A stretch of DNA of 42,622 nt from an uncultured bacterium (lineage in GTDB: Bacteria; Armatimonadota; JACIXR01). This document shows, in pieces, positions 18,968-27,962 of the stretch (within the stretch, counting starts at the first letter, position 1; every line of letters begins with the position of its first letter). A model generated the notes under the pieces. It did no database searches. It saw only the letters and a list, made by a program, of their open reading frames with translations, and was not told the origin of the DNA. The DNA lies in assembly GCA_938041455.1 (NCBI GenBank), contig CALITO010000011.1, positions 1 through 42,622 on the forward strand. Reading direction: 5' to 3'. Both the position numbers and the translations under genes were made by a program.

Positions 18968-20350
18968 ATGAAGAAGAAAATATGGCTTTTTCTTTTGTTT
19001 TCTTGGTTGCCCATATACAACCTTGCTCACCAAAGGATAGAAGGTACCGTTTTTCTTGATATAAACAATAATGGTTTATTGGATAAAGGAGAAAGGGGGA
19101 TAGAAAATGTTCCTGTAAGTGATGGGAAAACGATAGTTTTAAGTGATAGCACGGGAAGATATGTCATTGAAACAACCAAGGAAAAACCTGTAATTTTCGT
19201 TTCATTTCCTTCGGGATATTTTCCTCAAAAATTTTGGCAGAAAATAGAGGATGATGGCGACCTCCAAAATATAAATTTTCCCCACTATAAAATAAAAGAA
19301 AAATCTCGTTTCTTTATAATACAGGTCTCAGATCTTCATATAACTTTTTCTGATGTATGTTATGAAGAAGTAGCGGAATTCATTAAAGAAACCAACAAGC
19401 TTAGCCCCGATTTCGTCATAGCAACAGGTGACCTCGTTATGGATGCCAATCCTCTAAAAAGCGATGAAGAAGTGGAAAAATACTATAAATTGTATATTCA
19501 TTTAATGAAGAATATTAAGTCCCCCCTATTTAATCTCCCGGGCAACCATGAACATCCTTGGCAAATATCTTCTTCCTCTCCTCTTTATAATAAGGGTGCG
19601 TATAAACATTTTTTTGGACCGCTTTATTACTCGTTTGATTACTCGGGTTGGCATTTCGTTATGCTTGAGGCAACTATTGGTGAAAAAGTTCGCTCGGGCT
19701 TTGATGATGAAGAATTAAGTTGGTTGGAAAAGGATTTGAGCCTTTCCAAAGATAAGCCAACTATAATTTTCACTCATCAACCTCCTTTTGAATGTCAAAA
19801 TTTCCTCCGATTTCTTGGGATAATAAGCAATAATCCGCAGGTTAAAGTTGTTTTCTCAGGGCATGAACATGCGAATATTTATTTATCATTGGGACGGATA
19901 TTAAACATCTTGACGGGAGCACTAAGTGGTTCTTGGTGGAGGGATAACGAACCAAATCTCGACGGAACCCCCCGAGGTTACAGATTGATACTACTTGAGG
20001 GGGACAATTACACAAGCGCTTACAAATGGGTAAGAGAAAAACATCCAATAGATGTTCCCTTTATGATGAAACAAGCTGTTATGAAGGGCAAGCACACCCT
20101 GTTGGTAAATGTTTTTGATATGGACGATTCCATAAAAGGTATAGCAGTTAGAGTAGGTAGTAAACCACCTTTAATAAATCTCAACCCCGTTAGTAGGAAC
20201 CAATTCTGGAAGACATATGAAATATCTATTGATACCACATTGCTTCCCAACGGCGACCATAGGCTTACCTTCTATGCTGTTAGTAGAAAGCCTGAGGATG
20301 GCAAGAGGCTCTGGAAATTGGAATACCCCATAAAGGTTGAGAACGAGTGA
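18968..20350 (+). CDS. Secreted calcineurin-like metallophosphoesterase with N-terminal SdrD-like domain
   Basis: A 460-residue exported phosphoesterase. A signal peptide (about 1-20) is followed by a small beta domain with D-I-N-N-N-G-L-L-D-K-G-E (31-42), the calcium-loop style of SdrD/B-type repeats. The catalytic metallophosphatase core follows, with D122-L-H124, G154-D155, G-N193-H194-E, T-H-Q-P-P and G-H-E-H in order. The last ~100 residues match the C-terminal beta domain usual in this family. Such proteins cleave phosphomonoesters or diesters outside the cytoplasm; the substrate is unknown. The gene is AT-richer than its neighbours, which hints at transfer. Its TGA overlaps the next ATG. 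Confidence 0.85.
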   Translation: MKKKIWLFLLFSWLPIYNLAHQRIEGTVFLDINNNGLLDKGERGIENVPVSDGKTIVLSDSTGRYVIETTKEKPVIFVSFPSGYFPQKFWQKIEDDGDLQNINFPHYKIKEKSRFFIIQVSDLHITFSDVCYEEVAEFIKETNKLSPDFVIATGDLVMDANPLKSDEEVEKYYKLYIHLMKNIKSPLFNLPGNHEHPWQISSSSPLYNKGAYKHFFGPLYYSFDYSGWHFVMLEATIGEKVRSGFDDEELSWLEKDLSLSKDKPTIIFTHQPPFECQNFLRFLGIISNNPQVKVVFSGHEHANIYLSLGRILNILTGALSGSWWRDNEPNLDGTPRGYRLILLEGDNYTSAYKWVREKHPIDVPFMMKQAVMKGKHTLLVNVFDMDDSIKGIAVRVGSKPPLINLNPVSRNQFWKTYEISIDTTLLPNGDHRLTFYAVSRKPEDGKRLWKLEYPIKVENE

Positions 20351-20892
20351 TGGAGGAAAAAGTAGTAGAATCCGAAACAATTTTTCAAGGCAAGCTGATT
20401 TCTCTTAGGGTTGAGAAGGTTGAACTTCCGGGTGGAGTTCGCTCTACCCGTGAGATAGTAGTGCATAGAGGGGCGGTGGCTATCCTGCCAATATTACCAT
20501 CTGGTGATGTTCTTCTCGTCCGCCAGTTTCGCCTCCCTGCCAAAAAGGTTCTTTGGGAGATACCTGCGGGGACTTTAACGCCGGGTGAAGAGCCCCTTGA
20601 ATGTGCCCGGAGAGAACTAAAGGAAGAGACTGGTTATTCCGCAGGCAAATGGAGAAAGCTAACTTCTTTATTTTTAGCTCCCGGCTACTCAACCGAATGC
20701 ATTCACATATTCCTTGCTGAGGAACTTTCCCAGGGGAAGGCTAAGTTGGACGAAGACGAGATAATATCGCTCTCTCCCATCCCCTTAGGAAAAGCTTTGG
20801 AGATGGTCATAAATGGTGAGATTGAAGATGCCAAGACCGTTTGTGCCCTTCTACTTTATGAGATCGATAAAAATATAAAAAAGGAGGAGTAG
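20350..20892 (+). CDS. NUDIX hydrolase, ADP-ribose pyrophosphatase type
   Basis: The NUDIX box is complete at about residues 74-96: G, five residues, E80, then the R-E-L-K-E-E-T-G-Y helix with its metal-binding glutamates. The 180-residue length, the V-V-H-R-G-A-V-A-I-L-P strand and the R-Q-F-R-L-P segment match the ADP-ribose pyrophosphatase group, which splits ADP-ribose into AMP and ribose 5-phosphate. ATG 20350 overlaps the previous TGA, so I chose it over the GTG one codon earlier. It is followed after two bases by the first UROD-like gene. Confidence 0.9.
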   Translation: MEEKVVESETIFQGKLISLRVEKVELPGGVRSTREIVVHRGAVAILPILPSGDVLLVRQFRLPAKKVLWEIPAGTLTPGEEPLECARRELKEETGYSAGKWRKLTSLFLAPGYSTECIHIFLAEELSQGKAKLDEDEIISLSPIPLGKALEMVINGEIEDAKTVCALLLYEIDKNIKKEE

Positions 20893-20894
20893 AT

Positions 20895-21977
20895 ATGGGT
20901 CTGCGCGTGCCCTTGGATAATCCCAAACCTGATGCCCGCGGCTTCATAAACTATCTCTTGGGCAAAGAAGGAAGGGAGAAGCCACCTCTCGTCGAATACA
21001 TCATAGATTGGTCTCACGCCCGCACTATTTTGGAGGAGATGATAGGAAGGGAATGGGTCGATTTAGACACCAATGATAGGGAAAAACAAGCCCTTTTCTG
21101 GGACAATTACATTGAACTTTGGTATAGGCTGGGCTATGATTTCGTTAAACTGGAGATAGGGATGCCCTTTGAGGAGAGGCATATATTCGCTCCCGATACC
21201 GCCTCGGAGGGGATCCGCTCCTGGGTGGATGAACATCAGGGAGCGATAATGACCTGGGAAGACTTAGAAGCCTATCGCTGGCCCAGGATAGAGGATGTCG
21301 ATTTCTTCCCCTACGAATATATAGCCGATCATCTCCCAGAGGGAATGGGACTCATCGCCTCCCATGGAGGCGGTATCTATGAGCACCTCAGTTGGATTAT
21401 GTCCTATGAGGGATTATCCTATGCCCTCTATGATGACCCAAAACTTGTGGAGGCGGTAGCGAATAAGTTGGGGCAATTGATGGAGGAATACTACGAGAGA
21501 CTATTGAAAATAGAGAATATAATAGCAATTTTCCCCGGAGACGATATGGGGTTTAAGAGCGGGACATTGATTCATCCTGACCACTTACGCAGATATGTCC
21601 TCCCCTGGCATAAGCGGTTCGCTGAGATGGCTCATGCGAAGGGAGTCCCCTATTTCCTTCACAGTTGTGGTAATGTGGAGGCGATAATGGAGGATTTGAT
21701 AGAGGATGTGAAGATAGATGGGAAACACTCATTTGAGGATGTGATTATCCCCGCAAATGAGTTTCATAGAAGATATGGGCATCGTATAGCCACACTCGGT
21801 GGTGTGGATGTTAATGTCCTCGCCTCCGCTACGCCCTCGGAGTTGAGGAAATATGTGCGAAACTTAATAGACGCCTGCGCTCCCCTGGGGCGCTTTGCGG
21901 TAGGCTCGGGCAACTCCATCCCCAACTACATTCCTTTAGAGAATTTCCTAACCATGCTTGATGAGGCTCTTACATAA
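20895..21977 (+). CDS. Uroporphyrinogen decarboxylase-family protein 1 (MtaA-like)
   Basis: A 360-residue TIM-barrel protein of the UROD superfamily. The zinc-type motif H256-S-C258-G-N, shared with methylcobamide:coenzyme M methyltransferases such as MtaA, is present, and the late A-T-L-G-G-V-D-V segment is typical. There is no adjacent heme pathway gene, and true HemE proteins lack H-x-C-G-N, so a methyl-transfer or demethylation role is more likely than heme synthesis. The substrate is unknown. A strong AAGGAGG precedes the ATG. It is the first of three family members within 7 kb. Confidence 0.85.
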   Translation: MGLRVPLDNPKPDARGFINYLLGKEGREKPPLVEYIIDWSHARTILEEMIGREWVDLDTNDREKQALFWDNYIELWYRLGYDFVKLEIGMPFEERHIFAPDTASEGIRSWVDEHQGAIMTWEDLEAYRWPRIEDVDFFPYEYIADHLPEGMGLIASHGGGIYEHLSWIMSYEGLSYALYDDPKLVEAVANKLGQLMEEYYERLLKIENIIAIFPGDDMGFKSGTLIHPDHLRRYVLPWHKRFAEMAHAKGVPYFLHSCGNVEAIMEDLIEDVKIDGKHSFEDVIIPANEFHRRYGHRIATLGGVDVNVLASATPSELRKYVRNLIDACAPLGRFAVGSGNSIPNYIPLENFLTMLDEALT

Positions 21978-21993
21978 AGGAGGTTTAAAAGAT

Positions 21994-22884
21994 GTGAGAA
22001 GGATTATAGTTTTGGGCTTTCTCGTTCTGGGGTGCTTCCTCCTTTCCTCATCCGCTGAGGAAGGGAAAATAGTTAAGATATACGAGGGGAAGCACTGGGT
22101 TTGGTTCGCTCGGGAGGACCAATTTGAAAAATACAAAGGGGAAATAGAGGAGTTTTATGCTTATGCGGATAGGGCTTTTGAGTATTTAAGCAGGGCTTGG
22201 GGACTTAAGCCTCCCTTGGAGAAGTATTTCCTCTTGGTGTGGCCCCTCACAGGTGGGGGGTTCGCCACAGGAGATATCGGGGAGATTCGCTCTGTGCGGG
22301 GCGAGGTTTCTCCCGGTATAGGCGTTTCCTATGATGCCTTCGTAAATGGGGTCAATGGCATCAAGGGATATTGGGGCTATGTGCTCATCACCCATGAAAT
22401 GGTGAATTTATTCACAGGGCAACTGGTGAGCGGTGGCTGGCCGGTTGATTGGTGGGCTAACCATCGCAGCCCCTTTCCCTTAATGACGGCGGTAGAGATA
22501 GAATATGCTCTAATCCCTGAGGTAGCCATTCATCATTCAAAGCAATTAAGCGACCCTCTTTGCCAGATGTTTTGGCAATTGAAAGACGAATTTGGCTGGT
22601 ATTTGTTCAGAAGAGCATTCAAGATGGCAAAGGAGGACGGGATAGACTGGGAACATATAGGGGAGAATCCCTCAAAGTTGCGCACGAACTATGTATGTGC
22701 CTATCTTCAGATGTCCGCTCCAGAGAATTTGACGCCCTATTTAAAGGATGTTGTGCCAGATTACGATGAGAAAATGGTGGAGGACATTATAAAAGCTCGG
22801 GAGCGGTGGCGTTCACTTCCTGAGGATGCCCCTTACCGTGAGGAGCTTCAAGGACGATTTTTGGAGGGACGATATATCCCTTGA
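21994..22884 (+). CDS. Secreted protein with degenerate zinc-peptidase-like HEMVN motif
   Basis: An exported protein of 296 residues with the signal peptide R-R-I-I-V-L-G-F-L-V-L-G-C-F-L-L. The mature part is rich in Trp and Tyr. The segment L-I-T-H134-E135-M-V-N138 looks like the HExxH motif of gluzincin metallopeptidases but has Asn in place of the second His. A possible further ligand, Glu in the A-V-E-I-E-Y or L-I-P-E-V-A segment, lies about 40 residues later. It may be inactive or bind metal differently. I chose GTG 21994 because AAAGGAGG stands 10 bases before it; the frame extends upstream into the UROD-like gene without a signal peptide. No family was recognised. Confidence 0.65.
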   Translation: MRRIIVLGFLVLGCFLLSSSAEEGKIVKIYEGKHWVWFAREDQFEKYKGEIEEFYAYADRAFEYLSRAWGLKPPLEKYFLLVWPLTGGGFATGDIGEIRSVRGEVSPGIGVSYDAFVNGVNGIKGYWGYVLITHEMVNLFTGQLVSGGWPVDWWANHRSPFPLMTAVEIEYALIPEVAIHHSKQLSDPLCQMFWQLKDEFGWYLFRRAFKMAKEDGIDWEHIGENPSKLRTNYVCAYLQMSAPENLTPYLKDVVPDYDEKMVEDIIKARERWRSLPEDAPYREELQGRFLEGRYIP

Positions 22885-22949
22885 AAAAAATAAGAGATGC
22901 CCTTTGAATTGCTCTGTGATAATATTCCCTAAAAAGGAGGTTGGTTTAT

Positions 22950-24014
22950 ATGACGAGTCGAGAGAGAGTTCAAATCGCTTTGGAACATAAGGAACCCGAC
23001 AGAGTCCCCATACATGATAGCCCATGGGGAGCAACGATTGAGCGTTGGAGAAAGGAGGGGATGCCAGCCGATATAAGCCCTCACGATTACTTCGGCTATG
23101 AGATAGCGGGGTTCGGTGCGGATACCTCCCCTCGCTTTCCAGCGGAGATTTTGGAGGAAACGGATGAGTATATAATCGCCAGGGATTCCTTTGGGGGAGT
23201 TAGAAAGAACTGGCGTGATTATAGCACTACTCCCGAGATAATAGACTGGCCAGTGAAAACTAAGGAAGATTGGCTGAGGATAAAGGAAAGGCTTTTCCCT
23301 TCCCAGGATAGGGTTGACTGGAAGGGACTTGAAGCGGCTTATAAGTATCATAAGGAGAAAGGGAGGTTCATAACATACGATGCAGCGGTGGGTTATGACA
23401 AACTCCAATCATATATTTATTCCCCTCAACTCCTTATGCTGATAATAGATGACCCCGCCTGGGTTATAGATATGTACGAGACGGACGCTCAACTGGCTAT
23501 GGATATGTGTGATATTATGATGAAGAAGGGCTACCGGTTTGACGGTGCCTTCCTCTTCTGCGACCTCGGCTATCGCAATGGTCCCCTCTTCTCCCCACGC
23601 CATTTCAAAGAACAACTCCATCCCGTTTTCAAAACTTTATGCGATTTCTTCCACAAAAGGGGTATGTTCGTCCTGCTCCATTCCTGCGGAAATGTGGCTC
23701 CTTTAATAGATTTCTTCATTGAGGAGGGAATAGATTGTCTCCAGCCTTTGGAAGTTAAGTCGGGGATGGATTTGATAGAACTGAAGAGAAGGTATGGGGA
23801 TAGAATAGCTTTTATGGGGGGTATAGATGTAAGGGCAATGGCTGCGGAAGACCCAAAGATAATAGAGGAGGAAATAAGAAGGAAGTTTGAGGTGGCAAAA
23901 GTAGGAGGAGGCTACATCTATCACTCCGACCACTCTATACCGAAGAATGTCTCGTTCGAGCAATATAAGAGAGTTATTGAGCTGGTGAACAAATACGGGG
24001 TCTATGGTGGATAG
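22950..24014 (+). CDS. Uroporphyrinogen decarboxylase-family protein 2 (MtaA-like)
   Basis: A 354-residue UROD-superfamily protein with the start S-R-E-R-V-Q-I-A-L-E-H-K-E-P-D-R-V-P typical of this expanded group. The metal-type motif is H244-S-C246-G-N. It ends with the F-M-G-G-I-D-V and G-G-G-Y-I-Y-H-S-D-H-S-I-P segments seen in the family. Function is unassigned; methyl-group or corrinoid chemistry is the usual guess. AAAGGAGG nine bases before ATG 22950 decides the start over an in-frame TTG at 22941. The 65 bases before it hold no gene. Confidence 0.85.
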   Translation: MTSRERVQIALEHKEPDRVPIHDSPWGATIERWRKEGMPADISPHDYFGYEIAGFGADTSPRFPAEILEETDEYIIARDSFGGVRKNWRDYSTTPEIIDWPVKTKEDWLRIKERLFPSQDRVDWKGLEAAYKYHKEKGRFITYDAAVGYDKLQSYIYSPQLLMLIIDDPAWVIDMYETDAQLAMDMCDIMMKKGYRFDGAFLFCDLGYRNGPLFSPRHFKEQLHPVFKTLCDFFHKRGMFVLLHSCGNVAPLIDFFIEEGIDCLQPLEVKSGMDLIELKRRYGDRIAFMGGIDVRAMAAEDPKIIEEEIRRKFEVAKVGGGYIYHSDHSIPKNVSFEQYKRVIELVNKYGVYGG

Positions 24015-24059
24015 CTGGTTAGAGAGAAATTAGCGAGTTCTTCTCTCCTGCTCCTCATA

Positions 24060-24087
24060 TTGACTTGGTGCGGTTGGAGGTTATAAT
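24060..24087 (+). promoter_or_regulatory. Promoter of the ABC transporter gene
   Basis: TTGACT (24060-24065), a 16-base spacer and TATAAT (24082-24087), about 20 bases before the ATG at 24107. This is the best sigma70-type match in the window. It separates the transporter transcript from the upstream operon. Confidence 0.6.
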
Positions 24088-24106
24088 TAAAAGAAGGTGA
24101 ACAAAT

Positions 24107-26350
24107 ATGTCCTTAAAAGAAGAATTGCCGAAGGAATTAGAGGGACTTCTTAGGGGGCAAGCAATAAGGGAGGAGGATATACTCCTCGCCATTCAAAGCG
24201 ACCTCGATGAAGAGGGGAAATTTTCCCCCACATGGTTAATCGCTACTAAAGAGAAACTGCTCATAATCCAGCCCGAGGGAGAGCCGAGGATACGGTGTAA
24301 CCTTTCCCTAGGGAATCTTTCCTTCTTCAAAGCGGAGATAGGGGTAGGGGGAGGATTTCTTTCCGCTTACTCCGATGGGCGGGAGACCCGTCTTCTCCGC
24401 TTTACCACCGCTACCGCCCGCAAATTTCAGATAGCAGCAAGTGCCTTGGGGAGGTTGGCACAGGAGGGGCGAATCCCTCCCGATATACTCGCTGAGGATG
24501 AAGGTAGGAAGGTCTGCCCCAAATGTGGCTTTCCCCTTGACCCAGTCTCCGGCATATGCGCCCAGTGCTCTCCTAAGGGCGTTGTTCTCCGCCGGCTCCT
24601 GTCCTATATAAAACCATATTACCCCACCATTTTGATCCTCATCTCCCTTCTCCTTTTAGGCACTGCTTTTCAAGTTATTTCACCCTTAATTATCCGCAAT
24701 CTAACGGATACCGCCCTTGTTCCCCGAGGTCCCGTTATACCCCCTGAGTCTGTTAGGCTCACGCTATTGCTATCTTTTGTTTTGCTTATGGCAGGTTTGG
24801 GGATAGGTTCTATGCTCCTTGAAATTTTCCAGCAGAGGATGTATGCCTTCCTGGGACAGACGGTGTTGTTTGATATAAGGAGACAATTATTTGAGCATCT
24901 CCAATTCCTCAGTGTCAGCTACTATGACAAGCGACAGGTGGGTGCGGTGATGAGCAGGGTCACCCAGGATACCAGCGCCTTGCAGGAATTTCTTGGCTGG
25001 CACATCCCCTTCCTATTTAGCCAGCTCATCCTCCTCATCGGCATAAGTTTAGTTGTCCTCTCCCTCAACTTGCGCATTGCTCTATTAGTCCTCATACCTG
25101 CTCCTGTTGTCGCTTATTTAACAAGGACAATTGGTAGGAGAATCCATCATCTTTTCCACAGGGTATGGGATAGGTGGTCAAAGGTAATCGCTGTGCTCAA
25201 TAGCGCTCTGGCGGGAATAAGGGTTGTAAAAGCTTTTGCCCAGGAGGAGAGGGAAGCTCGACAGTTCAGCCAGCGTGCTTATGACCTAACTATGAACACC
25301 ATATGGGCGGAACAGTTGTGGGCAACATATATGCCTCCCCTCTTCTTCTTGTTCGGCGCAACACCCCTTTTGATTTATTATTTCGGAGGTAAGCAGGTCA
25401 TCTTCGGAACTATGAGCATTGGAACCCTCCAGGCTTTCATCGCTTACACCTATATGCTCCTCGGACCAATCCAGGCGGTCACAAGGATTATAAACTGGCT
25501 TAATCGTGCCCTCGCCGCTACGGAGCGTGTGTTTGAAATTCTGGACACCCCTCCCGAGGTCCTGGATGAGGAGGGCGCTATTCCAATGCCTCGCATAGAG
25601 GGAAGGGTGGAGTTCCGCAATGTCACTTTCGGCTATGATAAATATGCCCCTGTGCTCCATAATGTCTCCTTTGAGGTAAAGCCGGGCGAGATAATCGGAC
25701 TTGTGGGAAGAAGCGGAGCGGGTAAGACAACGATAATCAACCTCATATGCCGATTCTACGAGGCGCAGGAGGGAGAGGTCCTGATAGACGGGGTTGACAT
25801 AAGGAAGGTTAAATTGAAGGACCTGCGCAATCAGATCGCCATTGTTCCCCAGGATGCCTATGTCTTCGCGGGCACGGTGAGGGAGAACATAGCCTACGGC
25901 AAACCCGATGCTACTTTGGAAGAGATAATAGAGGCAGCTAAGGCGGCAAATGCTCACGAGTTCATCATAAATCTACCCTATGGCTACGATACGCCCATTG
26001 GAGAAAGAGGAGTTATGATATCGGGAGGAGAACGGCAAAGGATAGCTATAGCCAGAGCAATCCTCAAGAACCCTCGTATCCTTATCCTTGACGAAGCCAC
26101 TTCCTTAGTGGATACTGAGACGGAGAAGCAAATACAGGAGGCGCTTGACCGCCTGATGCAGGGGAGGACAGTCTTTGCTATTGCCCACCGCCTCTCTACT
26201 CTCAGCAATGCTCATAGGTTGATAGTTATAGAGGATGGAAGGATTGTCGAGATGGGGACCCACAAAGAGCTTCTGCGAAACAAAGGTATCTACTATCAGC
26301 TTGTAAAGCTTCAGAGGGAGATGTCGAAACTCGTTGCAATCGGTGTTTGA
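24107..26350 (+). CDS. ABC exporter with N-terminal PH-like and zinc-ribbon parts
   Basis: A 747-residue half-transporter. Residues about 1-125 form a soluble beta domain that looks like a bacterial PH-like domain. A four-cysteine zinc ribbon follows (C137, C140, C151, C154), then six membrane helices (about 165-460) and a nucleotide-binding domain with G-R-S-G-A-G-K-T-T, the signature I-S-G-G-E-R-Q-R and Walker B I-L-I-L-D-E-A-T-S. As a half-transporter it should dimerise. From memory, relatives paired with DUF1854 have been labelled cyanophycin-associated in public family names, but no cyanophycin synthetase gene is in this window. The substrate is unknown. The last 17 bases may overlap the next gene. 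Confidence 0.85.
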   Translation: MSLKEELPKELEGLLRGQAIREEDILLAIQSDLDEEGKFSPTWLIATKEKLLIIQPEGEPRIRCNLSLGNLSFFKAEIGVGGGFLSAYSDGRETRLLRFTTATARKFQIAASALGRLAQEGRIPPDILAEDEGRKVCPKCGFPLDPVSGICAQCSPKGVVLRRLLSYIKPYYPTILILISLLLLGTAFQVISPLIIRNLTDTALVPRGPVIPPESVRLTLLLSFVLLMAGLGIGSMLLEIFQQRMYAFLGQTVLFDIRRQLFEHLQFLSVSYYDKRQVGAVMSRVTQDTSALQEFLGWHIPFLFSQLILLIGISLVVLSLNLRIALLVLIPAPVVAYLTRTIGRRIHHLFHRVWDRWSKVIAVLNSALAGIRVVKAFAQEEREARQFSQRAYDLTMNTIWAEQLWATYMPPLFFLFGATPLLIYYFGGKQVIFGTMSIGTLQAFIAYTYMLLGPIQAVTRIINWLNRALAATERVFEILDTPPEVLDEEGAIPMPRIEGRVEFRNVTFGYDKYAPVLHNVSFEVKPGEIIGLVGRSGAGKTTIINLICRFYEAQEGEVLIDGVDIRKVKLKDLRNQIAIVPQDAYVFAGTVRENIAYGKPDATLEEIIEAAKAANAHEFIINLPYGYDTPIGERGVMISGGERQRIAIARAILKNPRILILDEATSLVDTETEKQIQEALDRLMQGRTVFAIAHRLSTLSNAHRLIVIEDGRIVEMGTHKELLRNKGIYYQLVKLQREMSKLVAIGV

Positions 26351-26846
26351 AAGGGACAAATCACGAATAAGGCTTTTGGAACCTTCCCAAACGAAGGTGA
26401 TACGCAAAGAAGGCGGAGCCTTGGAGCTCCGCTACCGAGAGGAAGTTTATTACCCTATAAGGGTGAAAAGAGCTTTCCCCTTGACCAATCCCCAAAACTA
26501 CATCGTCTTTCTGAAGGAGAACAATAAACAGATCGGGATGGTGGAGGATGTGAACGACCTGGATGAGGAATCCCGCAAAAATATCCTTGAGGAATTGGAT
26601 GTGGTATTCTTCATACCCCAAATAAAGAGGATTATCTGGGTGAAGGAACGATTCGGCAGTTCTCGTTGGAAGGTGGAAACAGATAGGGGGATAAAGGAGT
26701 TCGCTACCCGTTCCCTCCACGAGAGCGTGAAGGAATTGGAGGATGGACATATCGTCATCACCGATACCGAAGGATTGCAATACGAAATAAAGGACATAAA
26801 CAGCCTGCCTCGAAAAAGCAGGGCCATATTAGGGAAGATAGTTTAA
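26334..26846 (+). CDS. DUF1854-family protein paired with the ABC exporter
   Basis: A soluble protein of up to 170 residues. The core has the DUF1854 features I recall: R-V-x-R-A-F-P-L-T-N-P near the start, a D-V-N-D-L-D-E-E-S-R segment, F-F-I-P-Q-I-K-R-I, and a C-terminal I-K-D-I-N-S-L-P. No membrane segment or catalytic motif is visible. The start is unclear: TTG 26334 or GTG 26343, both inside the transporter gene, so the two are translated together. The constant pairing with the exporter suggests a regulatory or accessory subunit. Confidence 0.8.
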   Translation: MQSVFERDKSRIRLLEPSQTKVIRKEGGALELRYREEVYYPIRVKRAFPLTNPQNYIVFLKENNKQIGMVEDVNDLDEESRKNILEELDVVFFIPQIKRIIWVKERFGSSRWKVETDRGIKEFATRSLHESVKELEDGHIVITDTEGLQYEIKDINSLPRKSRAILGKIV

Positions 26847-26879
26847 GGCAAATCGTTCATCTGAAAGGAGGGGATTAAT

Positions 26880-27962
26880 ATGTCCTTCAAGGAGATGATA
26901 ATGAAGGTTTTCCAGGGGGAAGAGCCGGGTGGGGTCATCTGGCAGCCTCGTATTGAATTCTGGTTCTGGGTAAACCAGAGGAGGGGAACTTTACCTCCCC
27001 AATTTAAGGACGCTACCCTGGAGGATGTATATGATGACCTCAACGCTTCCATTCGCTATTTCACCAATCCTATAAGAGTGCGCTATTCAAAAGTAAAACA
27101 TAACGCACAGTGGGTGGATGAAAACCACCTCCTTCAGACCTGGGAAACTCCCATAGGTTCCCTGCGGGAGGTTCTTAGATTCACCCATTACAACCTTTCC
27201 CATCACGCAGAGGAATACAGGGTTAAAACCGTAGAGGATTTGAAGATATTGGGGTTCATTCTGGAGGATGTGGAGTATTATTTTGACGAGGAAACCTTCC
27301 AAAGGGATTTGGAGAGGGTGGGAGATAGAGGCGTTCCCCAATGTTTCTTCTCTCGTTCGCCTTTACAAGAACTCTTCGTTACTTATATGGGGTTTGAGAA
27401 CACAATCTATGCCCTCCGCGATTATCCCCAGGAGGTGGAGCATTACCTTGGGATAGCGGAGAAATCACTTGAGAGAATGCTCGATGTCGTTATTGCTTCG
27501 CCCCTCCCTATTTTCAACTTCGGCGAGAACATAGACGCAAACTTGGATCCCCCGCCCCTCTTCACAAAATATCATCTTCCCTATTATCAGAAATGGAACA
27601 AAAAGTTCCACGCAGCGAACAAGTTCACCCATATCCATATGGATGGTTCTCTCAAACTACTTCTTCCCTACTTAAAGGAAACCCATTGTGACGGCATAGA
27701 AGCTGCCACCCCCATCCCTCAGGGGGATGTAACGCTTGAGGAACTAAAAAAGGCTATGGATGACCTTATCCTCCTTGATGGTATCCCCGCTTTGCTATTC
27801 CTGCCCCATTATCCCGAGGAGGAACTTATACGAACAACCGAGAGAATAATAGAACTCTTCCATCCCAGATTGATTTTGGGCGTCTCCGATGAACCCCCTC
27901 CAGATACTCCTTACGAGCGTCTTAAACTAGTCAGTAACATAATAAATCAGTGCTCAGGGTAA
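26880..27962 (+). CDS. Uroporphyrinogen decarboxylase-family protein 3, divergent
   Basis: A 360-residue UROD-superfamily protein with the barrel layout but a changed metal site: where the other two have H-S-C-G-N, this one has H253-M-D255-G. It also has V-I-W-Q-P-R-I-E-F-W-F near the start. The change makes zinc-thiolate chemistry like that of MtaA unlikely. AAAGGAGG precedes the ATG. Its last 16 bases overlap the end of the opposing GH2 gene, a tail-to-tail overlap. Spacing after the DUF1854 gene is only 33 bases, so it may be on the exporter transcript. Confidence 0.78.
   Translation: MSFKEMIMKVFQGEEPGGVIWQPRIEFWFWVNQRRGTLPPQFKDATLEDVYDDLNASIRYFTNPIRVRYSKVKHNAQWVDENHLLQTWETPIGSLREVLRFTHYNLSHHAEEYRVKTVEDLKILGFILEDVEYYFDEETFQRDLERVGDRGVPQCFFSRSPLQELFVTYMGFENTIYALRDYPQEVEHYLGIAEKSLERMLDVVIASPLPIFNFGENIDANLDPPPLFTKYHLPYYQKWNKKFHAANKFTHIHMDGSLKLLLPYLKETHCDGIEAATPIPQGDVTLEELKKAMDDLILLDGIPALLFLPHYPEEELIRTTERIIELFHPRLILGVSDEPPPDTPYERLKLVSNIINQCSG

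Noticed and set aside
24022-24047. GAGAGAA / TTCTCTC inverted repeat as a terminator
   Set aside because: Seven-base stem, 12-base loop and no T-tract. It is too weak to call a terminator.
26361-26780. A 139-residue minus-strand frame opposite the DUF1854 gene
   Set aside because: It covers the opposite strand of a clearly coding gene and has no start signal.
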